Assembly (NCBI GenBank): GCA_002256985.1
Contig: NCGO01000005.1
Coordinates: 186,001 to 250,000, forward strand
Origin: Novosphingobium sp. 28-62-57
GTDB taxonomy: Bacteria; Pseudomonadota; Alphaproteobacteria; Sphingomonadales; Sphingomonadaceae
Direction: 5' to 3'
DNA length: 64,000 bases
A program made the translations under genes and the position numbers. This document shows positions 9,045 to 16,831 of the stretch, piece by piece. The notes below the pieces were generated by a model. The model was not told the DNA's origin. It worked only from the letters and a program-made list of their open reading frames with translations, and did not search any database. Numbering within the stretch: the stretch's first letter is position 1; every line of letters starts with the position of its first letter.

Positions 9045-10557
9045 CCCACAGTTCGCGCTCCCACTGGCGTGGGTCGTGCACTGTCTCTACCTGACCGTCG
9101 CCCACTACCAGCGTGGCGCGGTCGGGCAGGGTATAGGGCGTCCACGCAGCAAGGCCCGGCAGGCCTGTCTTGGCAAGGCCGGTGAAGGCCTGCATCAGCA
9201 GCCTGCTCGTGGCCTGCGCTCCCGCATCGGTGCCGCTCATGCTCCCCGGCGCATCCAGCGTGCCGAAAACATAGGGAATGTCATCGGTATGCGCCGCACC
9301 GCGCAGCGGATCGAGCGGGGAAGGGCGATCGAACTGATAGACCCATGTTGCCGTCGCTCCTGCCTTGGCGCGCTCGTCGGCCTCGATCACCTGTCCCGGC
9401 CATGACCGGCCGGCCGTGGTGGCCGAATAGAACGCCTGTTGCGGCGTCCAGTCCGGATAGTGCGCGCGATATTGCGCCACGACCCAGTGAACGTCGAGGT
9501 CAATCTTGATTTCCGGCGCAATCCGTGCGGCCAGATTGTCCCAGTCCAGCCCTTGCAGCTTTGGCCCGCGTGGATCGATGAAGGCGCGGGTTTCTTCACG
9601 CGTGTTGCCAAGGATCATCGGGATCTGCCGCGATTGCGGCGCGGCATCGGGCCAGAAAGGGTGGCGGGGCAGGTTGGTCATATCCAGCACCGGCCCGAAA
9701 TAGAGCGAACCGCCAATCACCGGGTCGGTGGCGGCAAGGCCATCGACCAAATGCTGCACCGGCATTGTGCGCAGCATTTCCACATCGCTGGGAGCAAGTT
9801 TCAACGCGGCAAGCAGCGCCTGCGTGCGCTTCCATGCATTGGCCGGGCCACTTGCGGTTACTTGCTGCCCGCTCATCGTGGCGGCGCTGTGGAACAGCCC
9901 CTTGGCGGCGGGCATGGCTATCAGTGTGGCAATCTTGGCCCCGCCACCCGATTGGCCGAACACCATCACACGCGCCGGATCACCGCCGAATTCGGCGATA
10001 TGAGCGTGCACCCATTCAAGCGCGAGGATCAGATCGAGCTGCCCCAGATTGCCGCTGTCAGCATAACGCGGGCCAAACGGCTTGAGCCAGGCATATCCAA
10101 AGGCATTGAGCCGGTGGTTGACTGTGACGACCACGACATCGCCCTGCGCCGCCAGCTTACCGCCGTGGGTCAAAGGATCGGTAACGGTCCCATTGGCATA
10201 GGCTCCGCCGTGAAAGTAGACCATCACAGCGCGACGGGCCTTGGGATTGGCATCCGGCGTCCAGACATTCAGGAACAGGCAGTCTTCGCTTTGCGGCAAG
10301 TCAGGATTGCCCCGCTGCGGCGCAATCGCTGCGAAGGCTTGCGCCTTTATCGGCGCGCCATTCCACGGCTCGGCCACCGCGCGCTCAAATCGGGCGGCGC
10401 GGCCATATCGGATGCCTTTGAAGGCCAGTACGCCGTCTTCGCGCAGACCGGTAAAGCCCGCAACTCGGGGATCGCGCGTCTTTGCCAGAACCGGTCCAGC
10501 CACCAGTGCTGCACCTGCACCGAGCAGGCTCCGCCGGGTCAGATCAACGGCGGACAT
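9013..10557 (-). CDS. Carboxylesterase type B, exported
   Basis: 514 residues with a Tat-like signal (DLTRRSLLGAGAALVAGPVLA). Family signatures are EDCLFLNVWTP near residue 91, the oxyanion loop FHGGAY, and the nucleophile elbow FGQSGGG with Ser203. An acidic residue and histidine follow in the usual order (e.g. RGAAHTDDIPYVF). It is the last gene of the minus-strand uronate operon and overlaps the end of the KDG kinase gene. The ATG at 10557 is chosen because AAGG lies 6-9 bp before it; a GTG at 10563 is the alternative. It may remove methyl, acetyl or feruloyl esters from pectic fragments; the specificity cannot be read from the sequence. Confidence 0.88.
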   Translation of the reverse strand: MSAVDLTRRSLLGAGAALVAGPVLAKTRDPRVAGFTGLREDGVLAFKGIRYGRAARFERAVAEPWNGAPIKAQAFAAIAPQRGNPDLPQSEDCLFLNVWTPDANPKARRAVMVYFHGGAYANGTVTDPLTHGGKLAAQGDVVVVTVNHRLNAFGYAWLKPFGPRYADSGNLGQLDLILALEWVHAHIAEFGGDPARVMVFGQSGGGAKIATLIAMPAAKGLFHSAATMSGQQVTASGPANAWKRTQALLAALKLAPSDVEMLRTMPVQHLVDGLAATDPVIGGSLYFGPVLDMTNLPRHPFWPDAAPQSRQIPMILGNTREETRAFIDPRGPKLQGLDWDNLAARIAPEIKIDLDVHWVVAQYRAHYPDWTPQQAFYSATTAGRSWPGQVIEADERAKAGATATWVYQFDRPSPLDPLRGAAHTDDIPYVFGTLDAPGSMSGTDAGAQATSRLLMQAFTGLAKTGLPGLAAWTPYTLPDRATLVVGDGQVETVHDPRQWERELWARAPYVQPGS

Positions 10558-11569
10558 CGCCACCTTGCGCTGAAAACGCGGCCAGTTCGTCCGCGCCGAT
10601 CAGGCAGAAATCGCCCGGAAGCGAATGCTTGAGCGCGGCCAGTGCCAGCCCGCATTCCGCCATCGCCTGCGCATCCCCGCCGCGCAGAAACTGGTGCAGC
10701 ACGCCTGCAGCATAAGCGTCACCCGTGCCGATGCGGTCGACAATGCCGGTCACGTCAATCTCGGCAGTCTGGTGCTTTGAGCCGCGGGTATCGACGCGCG
10801 CGGCCAGGCGGTGATGATCGCTCGACACCACGTGGCGGGCGGTCGATGCCACCAGTTCAAGGTTCGGGAAGGCGGCAAATGCTGCGTCCACCGCCTCGCG
10901 CCGCCGCTCTGCACCATCGCCGGAAAAGGTCTTGCCCAGCAGCAGCGAAATGTCGCGGTGATTGCCGATCAGCACGGTGGCCGCGCTGACCAGTTCGGTC
11001 AGGACGCCGCGCGGGTCGCTGTCCCAGCTTTCCCACAATTGTGCGCGGTAATTGCCATCGAGGCAGATCGGGACGCCTGCCGCCTGCGCTGCGGCTACGG
11101 CTGCCCGGGCCAGCGCAACGCCATTCGGCCCCAGAGCGGGGGTGATGCCCGACAGGTGCAGCAAAGCTGCACCTTCCAGCGCGCCTGCAAAATCAAACGC
11201 CGCCGGATCGGCCAATGCGAAGGCTGACCCGGCCCGGTCATACGTGATCGACGAAGGCCGCAGCCCGGCGCCGGGCTCCATGAAGTAGAGCCCCATGCGC
11301 CCTGCGCCCATATCTTTCCTAGGGCGCGCTACGAACCGCGTATCCACGCCCGCTGCGCCAAGCTCGGCGCGGGCCTTGTCGCCCAGCGGGGTTGCAGGCA
11401 GCAGCGTGACCATGCGCGCATGGTGCCCCAACGCGGCCAGAGCTGCCGCAACATTGGCCTCCGCCCCGCCCACCACCATGTCAAGGCTTTGCGCCTGCAC
11501 CATCAGCCTTGCGCCGGGTGGCGAGAGGCGCAGCAGCATTTCGCCAAAGCAGACGATAGAGCCACCCAT
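10544..11569 (-). CDS. kdgK: 2-dehydro-3-deoxygluconokinase (KDG kinase), PfkB family
   Basis: 341 residues of the PfkB/ribokinase family. The N-terminal sugar-binding motif VGGAEANVAAALAALG and the C-terminal signature DRIGTGDAYAAGVL with the catalytic Asp are both present. It phosphorylates 2-keto-3-deoxygluconate to KDPG in the cytoplasm, the last committed step before aldol cleavage; no KDPG aldolase gene is in this window. Start 11569 is preferred because TGATG couples it to the stop of the KduD-like gene; an ATG at 11584 would overlap further. Neighbours KduD and the RpiB-family isomerase support KDG over another ketose as substrate. Confidence 0.87.
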   Translation of the reverse strand: MGGSIVCFGEMLLRLSPPGARLMVQAQSLDMVVGGAEANVAAALAALGHHARMVTLLPATPLGDKARAELGAAGVDTRFVARPRKDMGAGRMGLYFMEPGAGLRPSSITYDRAGSAFALADPAAFDFAGALEGAALLHLSGITPALGPNGVALARAAVAAAQAAGVPICLDGNYRAQLWESWDSDPRGVLTELVSAATVLIGNHRDISLLLGKTFSGDGAERRREAVDAAFAAFPNLELVASTARHVVSSDHHRLAARVDTRGSKHQTAEIDVTGIVDRIGTGDAYAAGVLHQFLRGGDAQAMAECGLALAALKHSLPGDFCLIGADELAAFSAQGGDVRR

Positions 11570-12336
11570 CAGCGGGCCAGCCATCCGCCATCTACGGCCA
11601 GCACATGCCCCTGCACATAGTCCGCTGCACTGCTGGCAAGGAACACCGCGGCCCCGCCAATGTCCGACGGCGCGCCCCAGCGGCCTTCGGGGATGCGCTC
11701 CATGATCTGGCGGTTGCGCACCTCATCGCCCTGCAGCGCGGCGGTGTTGTTGGTGGCGATATAGCCCGGCGCGATGGCATTCACGTTCACGCCCTTGGCC
11801 GCCCATTCGCAGGCGAGCAGCTTGGTCAGGCCTGCAACGCCGCTTTTGCTGGCGGTGTAGCTTGGCACGCGGATGCCGCCCTGAAAGCTGAGCATCGAGG
11901 CGATGTTGATGATCTTCCCGCGCTGTCCGGTGGCTTCGCGGTTGGCAATCATGTGCCGTCCGGCGGCTTGGCTGAGGAAGAACACCGATTTGAGGTTGGT
12001 GTCGACCACCGCGTCCCAATCTTCCTCGGTAAAGTCCACCGCATCAGCCCGGCGGATGATGCCGGCGTTGTTGACGAGGATATTGAGGCCGCCCAGCGTT
12101 TCGATGACATAGTCCACCACCGCCTGCACTGGCGCGATGGTGGACAGGTCAGCGCCCACCAGTTCGCACTTGCGGCCCAGCGCGCGCACCATGGCTGCAG
12201 TTTCTTCAGCTGGGGTGCGGCCGACGGCGGCGATATCCGCGCCTGCCTGCGCCAAGGCCACGGCAATGCCTTGGCCAATGCCAGTGTTCGCGCCGGTGAC
12301 GACCGCGACGCGGCCTGTCAGATCAAAAAGGCTCAT
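11569..12336 (-). CDS. kduD: 2-dehydro-3-deoxy-D-gluconate 5-dehydrogenase (SDR family)
   Basis: 255 residues, the usual length for classical short-chain dehydrogenases. The cofactor motif TGANTGIGQG (residues 14-23), NNAG, the catalytic Ser in IASMLSFQGG and the YTASKSG Tyr/Lys pair are all present. The N-terminus (FDLTGRVAVVTGANTGIGQG) and VPSYTASKSGVAGLTK closely recall KduD/DhuD. It reduces 3-deoxy-D-glycero-2,5-hexodiulosonate to 2-keto-3-deoxygluconate with NAD(P)H. It lies between the isomerase and KDG kinase genes in the reaction order, transcribed from the operator at 13064. Confidence 0.9.
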   Translation of the reverse strand: MSLFDLTGRVAVVTGANTGIGQGIAVALAQAGADIAAVGRTPAEETAAMVRALGRKCELVGADLSTIAPVQAVVDYVIETLGGLNILVNNAGIIRRADAVDFTEEDWDAVVDTNLKSVFFLSQAAGRHMIANREATGQRGKIINIASMLSFQGGIRVPSYTASKSGVAGLTKLLACEWAAKGVNVNAIAPGYIATNNTAALQGDEVRNRQIMERIPEGRWGAPSDIGGAAVFLASSAADYVQGHVLAVDGGWLAR

Positions 12337-12361
12337 GCTCAGTCCTCTCCCTGCCGCGTTT

Positions 12362-13000
12362 TCAGGCGGTCAGGCCGCGCAAGTAGTCGGCAATCGCTTC
12401 GTCCTTGCAATTGGGATAGAACAGTTCGGCAAACTTTTCGCCCGCAATGGCGGACTTGAGCAGGTCCTGATCCACATTCTTCAGCACGGTCAGCATATCG
12501 TGGCAGGCAGCCGCCTTGAGCCCTTTCAGGATGCCGCGATTGGTGGCCATGATCGCCGCGCGCTCCTTGGGGTAGCCAAGGCCGCGCTCGCCTTCGAACA
12601 GCTTGCCGAAGATGTCCTGCATGTTCAGTTCGGCAGCCCAGCCAAAGCCCTTGGCAAAGGGCATGGCGATGGCATTGCCATCGTTGATCTGGCCGAACAG
12701 GAAAGCGTCGGTCGGATCGATCACCAGCCCGCAGAACACGCCGGGCATGGCGTTTGCCGCCAGCATTGAACCCATGCCAGTGCCGCAACCGGTCACCACG
12801 AAGTCAGCCGCGCCGGAATTGAGCAGGATGCCGCTGAGCAAGCCGTTCATCACGTAGGTGAGCGAGGCTTTGTCGTCAGCTGCATACATGCCGTAGTGGT
12901 GGACTTCATGGCCGAGCGGCGTGGCGACCGTGGTCAGCGCGTCGTGGACGATGCTGCTCTTGGCGGCCTGGCTGTTCTCGATGATGAGCGCGATCTTCAT
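12362..13000 (-). CDS. RpiB/LacAB-family isomerase, probable unsaturated-uronate (DKI) isomerase
   Basis: 212 residues. The N-terminus MKIALIIENSQAAKSS and the core VVTGCGTGMGSMLAANAMPG match the RpiB/LacA/LacB sugar-phosphate isomerase fold, whose GTGxG loop binds the substrate. A KduD-like dehydrogenase and KdgK follow on the same strand, and no KduI gene is seen. In streptococci and some other bacteria an RpiB-family enzyme called DhuI replaces KduI and converts 4-deoxy-L-threo-5-hexosulose uronate to the 2,5-diketo form. I infer the same job here. Start 13000 is chosen because the motif begins there; the in-frame extension upstream would run into the operator. First gene of a four-gene operon. 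Confidence 0.75.
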   Translation of the reverse strand: MKIALIIENSQAAKSSIVHDALTTVATPLGHEVHHYGMYAADDKASLTYVMNGLLSGILLNSGAADFVVTGCGTGMGSMLAANAMPGVFCGLVIDPTDAFLFGQINDGNAIAMPFAKGFGWAAELNMQDIFGKLFEGERGLGYPKERAAIMATNRGILKGLKAAACHDMLTVLKNVDQDLLKSAIAGEKFAELFYPNCKDEAIADYLRGLTA

Positions 13001-13063
13001 GGGAAATGTCCTCTCGCTCCGGCGGTTGCGGCCGGTGGGCTGTTGTCTGAAAGCTGACGCGTA

Positions 13064-13077
13064 GGTAACCGGTGTCA
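13064..13077. promoter_or_regulatory. LacI-type operator, copy 3 (isomerase-kduD-kdgK-esterase operon)
   Basis: GGTAACCGGTGTCA, identical to the copy before the pectate lyase gene. It lies 64-77 bp upstream of the isomerase start and just beyond the 3' end of the regulator gene. Confidence 0.8.
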
Positions 13078-13120
13078 TAAATTGGCGCAAGCCTGTTTGT
13101 GGCGTTTGCACAAAAGCCCC

Positions 13121-14137
13121 TCAGGCCGAACGCACTGAGGCGCGTTCGATCAGGTCTGACAGGAAGTGGGATGGTTGCCGCCGCGCCTCAGCCGGGTCGA
13201 TCAGCTTGAGTGCAGCGGATTTGGCCATGGCCTTAATCGGCCAGCGCACTGTGGTGAGTGGCGGCCAGATGTGTGCGGCGATGGCAGTATCGTCAAAGCC
13301 CACGATCGACAGGTCTTCGGGCACGGACAGGCCCTGTTTGCGGGCGGCATGCAGCACGCCTGCGGCCATTTCATCGTTGCTGGCAAAGATGGCGGTTGGA
13401 CGCGGAGTGGCGGCCAGCAGCTTTTCGCCCGCGGCAATGCCGGTTTCAAAGGTATAGCTGCCTTCGGCCATGATCGCGGCATCTTGCGCCAGCCCGGCGC
13501 TGGCCAGGGCATCGGTGAAGCCCAGCGCGCGTTCGGCAGCGGAACGGAACCCTTCTGGCCCCGCCACAAAGCCGATGCGGCGATGCCCGCGCCCGATCAG
13601 ATAGGCGACCGCCTTGGCCACGGCCTCTCGGTCGTTCGATGCGACCATGTGCTGGTCCTCATCCAGCTTGACCGAACCCATGCGCACCCAGGCCACGCCC
13701 AGTTCCTCGCACAGATCGGCCAGCGCATCGTTTTCGGAGATCGGCGGGAGCAACAGCACGCCATAGAGGCGCTGCTGTTCCAGAAAGCTGCGCACATCGT
13801 CGAGCATATCGGGTGACCGGCGGTTTACAGGCCGCACCACCAGCGCAAATTCGGTATTGGTGATGGCTGACAGGATGCCTTGCTGCACGCCCAGCACCAT
13901 CTGCGCGTTGGGGTTATCGTGAATCAGGCCGATCAGGAAATTGCGCCGCAGTGCCAGCGCGCGCGCCTGCGGATTGGGCACATAGCCAAGCTCGGCGATG
14001 ACCGCCTCAACCTTTTCGCGCGTCGCCTCGTTCAGCAGGGGCGACCGGTTGATCACGCGGCTGACGGTCTTTTTCGAAACGCCGGCGATCCGCGCCACAT
14101 CATTGATCGTTGGCTTCCCGTCCTTAGCCTTTTTCAC
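13121..14137 (-). CDS. LacI-family transcriptional regulator of the pectin/uronate locus
   Basis: 338 residues from the GTG at 14137. The DNA-binding helix-turn-helix is at about residues 8-57 (TINDVARIAGVSKKTVSRVI, then a hinge ending near NPQARALALRR). The rest is a periplasmic-binding-protein-like effector domain, with phrases such as GRGHRRIGFVAGPEGFRSA and AIFASNDEMAAGVL. The GTG has a clear ribosome site (GGGGACA) and puts the helix-turn-helix at the family's usual distance from the N-terminus; a GTG at 14194 would add 19 residues encoded across a tandem repeat. The 14-bp palindromes at six sites around it, including its own upstream region, are the likely operators. The effector is probably a uronate or KDG-pathway intermediate (inference). 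Confidence 0.9.
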   Translation of the reverse strand: MKKAKDGKPTINDVARIAGVSKKTVSRVINRSPLLNEATREKVEAVIAELGYVPNPQARALALRRNFLIGLIHDNPNAQMVLGVQQGILSAITNTEFALVVRPVNRRSPDMLDDVRSFLEQQRLYGVLLLPPISENDALADLCEELGVAWVRMGSVKLDEDQHMVASNDREAVAKAVAYLIGRGHRRIGFVAGPEGFRSAAERALGFTDALASAGLAQDAAIMAEGSYTFETGIAAGEKLLAATPRPTAIFASNDEMAAGVLHAARKQGLSVPEDLSIVGFDDTAIAAHIWPPLTTVRWPIKAMAKSAALKLIDPAEARRQPSHFLSDLIERASVRSA

Positions 14138-14169
14138 GCCTGTCCCCGTTCGATCCCGTTGCGGCCCCG

Positions 14170-14217
14170 ATGGCTTACACCCCCGATGGCTCACACCCTC
14201 AATGGCTTACACCGGTG
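14170..14217. repeat. Three 16-bp tandem repeats upstream of the LacI-family gene
   Basis: The hexamer ATGGCT recurs at 14170, 14186 and 14202, an exact 16-bp period. Each is followed by T/CACACC, and the third copy runs into the operator at 14207. The repeated ACACC element resembles one operator half-site. Confidence 0.7.
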
Positions 14218-14220
14218 TCA
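14207..14220. promoter_or_regulatory. LacI-type operator, copy 4 (regulator gene)
   Basis: TTACACCGGTGTCA, an almost perfect palindrome. It is 70-83 bp upstream of the chosen regulator start, consistent with autoregulation; it may also act on uxaA, which starts 117 bp away on the other strand. Confidence 0.75.
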
Positions 14221-14283
14221 CCAACGCTGCCGTCCTAGCCGCATCACCCCGAACTTTGCAATGGCAGCACATTTTCCGGTGAT

Positions 14284-14297
14284 TGACACCGGTTACC
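14284..14297. promoter_or_regulatory. LacI-type operator, copy 5 (uxaA)
   Basis: TGACACCGGTTACC, the exact reverse complement of copies 2 and 3. It ends 40 bp before the uxaA start. Confidence 0.8.
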
Positions 14298-14337
14298 TAA
14301 ACGCTATCCATGGGCGCGACAATATAGGGAGAGTCGC

Positions 14338-15876
14338 TTGTCCATGCTGGACACCCGGATACCAGTTGCGCTGCCCGATGCGCTGCAAATCCATGCCAGC
14401 GATAGCGTGGCTGTGGCGCTGCGCGATCTTGGGGCGGGTGAAGCGGTGTGGGTGAATGGCGCAAGCGTTGCGGTGAAGGCGGCGATTGCCAAAGGTCACA
14501 AGTTTGCCCTCGCCGCGCATGCCGCAGGCACGCCGGTGATAAAATATGGCCTGACGATTGGCCGCACGACACAAGCCATCGCCGCAGGAGAGCACGTTCA
14601 CGTGCACAATCTGGCCACCGCGCTGGCAGGGGAAGTGGCCTATGCGCCACCTGCTTCTTCGGCAAAAGCGCGTGTCCAGCACGCCACAGGGTCCGGGGTG
14701 ATGTGGCAAGGCTATCTCCGCGCTGATGGCCGGGCAGCCACGCGCAACGAGATCTGGATTCTCCCCACCGTCGGCTGCGTGGGCCTGACGTCCGAACAGA
14801 TCGCGCGTGCTGCCGAAGCCCGCCATGCTGGACTGATTGCCCAAGGGCGGATTGATGGCATTCTGGCCTTTGCGCACCCGCACGGTTGTTCGCAACTGGG
14901 CGATGATCTTGGCGGCACCCGTGCCTTGCTGGCGGGCCTTGCGGCCAATCCCAATGCCGCAGGCGTGCTGCTGCTGGGACTGGGCTGCGAATCGAACCAA
15001 CTGGCCGATCTGTTGGCAGCCATCCCTGCAAGCCTGCACCACAAAATCCGCATGTTATCATCACAAAGCGCAGGCGATGAACTGGCCAAAGCAGCCGTGC
15101 TGGTCGATGAACTGGTAGCACAGGCCGCCACAGCTCAGCGCGAACCCTTGCCGCTGGCTGCGCTGACGGTTGGCCTCAAGTGCGGCGGATCAGATGGCTT
15201 TTCCGGGTTGACCGCCAATCCGCTGCTCGGCCGTTTTAGCGATGCTCTTGCTGCAGCAGGCGGCACGCCGGTCCTGACCGAAATTCCCGAGATCTTCGGA
15301 GCCGAACAGGCCCTGCTGGAGCGCGCCGTGGATGCCGCCACGTTCGATGCTGCCGCCGCTCTGGTCAACGGGTTCAAGCGCTACTACCTCGATCAAGGAT
15401 TGTCGGTTTCGGAAAATCCCTCTCCCGGCAACATCGCAGGCGGCATTACCACGCTGGAGGAAAAGTCGGCAGGGGCTGTGCAGAAAGCGGGCAATGCGCC
15501 GCTGTGCAGTGTGGTCCCTTATGGCGAGCAAGCGCGCGGGCCAGGGCTTGCCTTGCTCGAAGCGCCGGGCAACGATGCGGTGTCTTCCACCGCGCTGACC
15601 GCCGCCGGGGCCACCTTGGTGCTGTTCACCACCGGGCGCGGCACGCCGCTGGGCTTTCCGGCACCAACGGTCAAAGTCGCATCGAATCGCACCCTGGCGC
15701 AGGCCAAGCCGCACTGGATCGATTTCGATGCCTCACGCGTGCTTGATGAAGGGCTGGAAGCTGCAGATGCAGCCTTCCTGAACACGCTGATGGCCATCGC
15801 CAGCGGACAGAAGACCGCCGCCGAACGCACCGGACAGCGGGCCATAGCCATCTGGAAGAAGGGCGTAACGCTGTAA
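14338..15876 (+). CDS. uxaA: Altronate dehydratase-like protein (UxaA family)
   Basis: 512 residues, the length of a fused UxaA with an N-terminal SAF-like domain (about 1-95) and a large C-terminal catalytic domain. The C-terminal stretch ENPSPGNIAGGITTLEEKSA is characteristic of the family, as are VGCVG and HPHGCSQLGDD. It would dehydrate D-altronate to 2-keto-3-deoxygluconate in the cytoplasm, feeding KdgK. The TTG at 14338 follows gggagag by 4 bp; the ATG at 14344 is the alternative. UxaB and UxaC, which make altronate from galacturonate, are not in this window. Operator copy 5 lies just upstream. Confidence 0.85.
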   Translation: MSMLDTRIPVALPDALQIHASDSVAVALRDLGAGEAVWVNGASVAVKAAIAKGHKFALAAHAAGTPVIKYGLTIGRTTQAIAAGEHVHVHNLATALAGEVAYAPPASSAKARVQHATGSGVMWQGYLRADGRAATRNEIWILPTVGCVGLTSEQIARAAEARHAGLIAQGRIDGILAFAHPHGCSQLGDDLGGTRALLAGLAANPNAAGVLLLGLGCESNQLADLLAAIPASLHHKIRMLSSQSAGDELAKAAVLVDELVAQAATAQREPLPLAALTVGLKCGGSDGFSGLTANPLLGRFSDALAAAGGTPVLTEIPEIFGAEQALLERAVDAATFDAAAALVNGFKRYYLDQGLSVSENPSPGNIAGGITTLEEKSAGAVQKAGNAPLCSVVPYGEQARGPGLALLEAPGNDAVSSTALTAAGATLVLFTTGRGTPLGFPAPTVKVASNRTLAQAKPHWIDFDASRVLDEGLEAADAAFLNTLMAIASGQKTAAERTGQRAIAIWKKGVTL

Positions 15877-15925
15877 TGCAAAGCGCTGGAATGCAACCTG
15901 ATACCGGAGCGCAGGCTCTTGTGAA

Positions 15926-15939
15926 TGACACCGGTTTCC
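15926..15939. promoter_or_regulatory. LacI-type operator, copy 6 (2-keto-acid hydratase-like gene)
   Basis: TGACACCGGTTTCC, one mismatch from copy 5. It lies between uxaA and the hydratase-like gene, 33-46 bp before the preferred start at 15972. Confidence 0.7.
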
Positions 15940-15971
15940 TATACGCAGCCGGACGAATGAAGGACCTGGGG

Positions 15972-16781
15972 ATGGGGATAGAATTGAACGAGAATGTCGA
16001 TCATGTGGCCAAGGCGTTTGTCGATGCCCGCCACGCAGCGCGCGCCCTGCCGGTCTATCCCGGCATAGCGCCGCACAATCTGGCGGCAGCCTATACCGTG
16101 CAGGACCGCGCGATTGCGATCGATGGCCGTGTGGTAGCGGGATGGAAGGTTGGCCGGATCAATGTCCCGCTTGATAGCCAGCTTGGCGCAAACCGTCTGG
16201 CCGGCCCGATCTTTGCCGACAGCATTGTTGATGCCGCTGCGGGCGATACCCCGCACATGCCGGTCTTTGCTGGCGGGTTTGCCGCCGCTGAGGCTGAGAT
16301 GCTGTTGCATGTTGCCCCCGGTTTTCAAGGGCCGGTGCCAACCGACGATGCCGGAACCATCGCCATTCTGGATGACGTGCGGGTCGGCATTGAAATGGCC
16401 AGTTCGCCCTATCCCGGCATCAACACCGACGGCCCATTGGTGACTGTATCGGATTTTGGCAACAACGCCGGGCTGGTGCGCGGAGCCGCCATAGACGGTT
16501 GGCAAACGCTGGATCTGTGCGCGATTGTTGTGCGCAGCGAAATCGATGGGGTCGAGGTGGGCGCAGCAACCGCGGCCACCATGCTCGACGGGCCCTATGG
16601 CGCCGTGCGGTTCCTGCTGGCGAACCTGATGGCGCGCGGCTTTGATGTTTCGGAAGGCCTGTGGGTTTCAACAGGCGCGATTACCGGCGTGCATGACATT
16701 GCGGTGGGCCAGTCCTTCCGCGCCATATTCGAAGGTTGCAGCGAAGTGCGCTGCAGCGTGGTCGCCGCTAGCCCCCGCTAA
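15972..16781 (+). CDS. 2-keto-4-pentenoate hydratase-like protein (MhpD/FAH superfamily)
   Basis: 269 residues from the ATG at 15972. Segments VVAGWKVGRINVPL, GPIFADSIVDAA and AAAEAEMLLHVAPGF (acidic metal-ligand region) match the hydratase/decarboxylase branch of the fumarylacetoacetate-hydrolase superfamily. In-frame starts at 15876 and 15957 exist, but 15972 has AAGGA about 7 bp before it and leaves the operator at 15926 outside the coding region. Its reaction here is unknown: it may act on a 2-keto-3-deoxy acid related to uronate breakdown. Classical galacturonate and alginate routes do not need it, so its place in the operator-bearing cluster is notable. Confidence 0.75.
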   Translation: MGIELNENVDHVAKAFVDARHAARALPVYPGIAPHNLAAAYTVQDRAIAIDGRVVAGWKVGRINVPLDSQLGANRLAGPIFADSIVDAAAGDTPHMPVFAGGFAAAEAEMLLHVAPGFQGPVPTDDAGTIAILDDVRVGIEMASSPYPGINTDGPLVTVSDFGNNAGLVRGAAIDGWQTLDLCAIVVRSEIDGVEVGAATAATMLDGPYGAVRFLLANLMARGFDVSEGLWVSTGAITGVHDIAVGQSFRAIFEGCSEVRCSVVAASPR

Positions 16782-16831
16782 CAGGCAAGCTACGGCGGAC
16801 CGGCAAAGCCGGACGCCCGCTTGGGAGAGTA

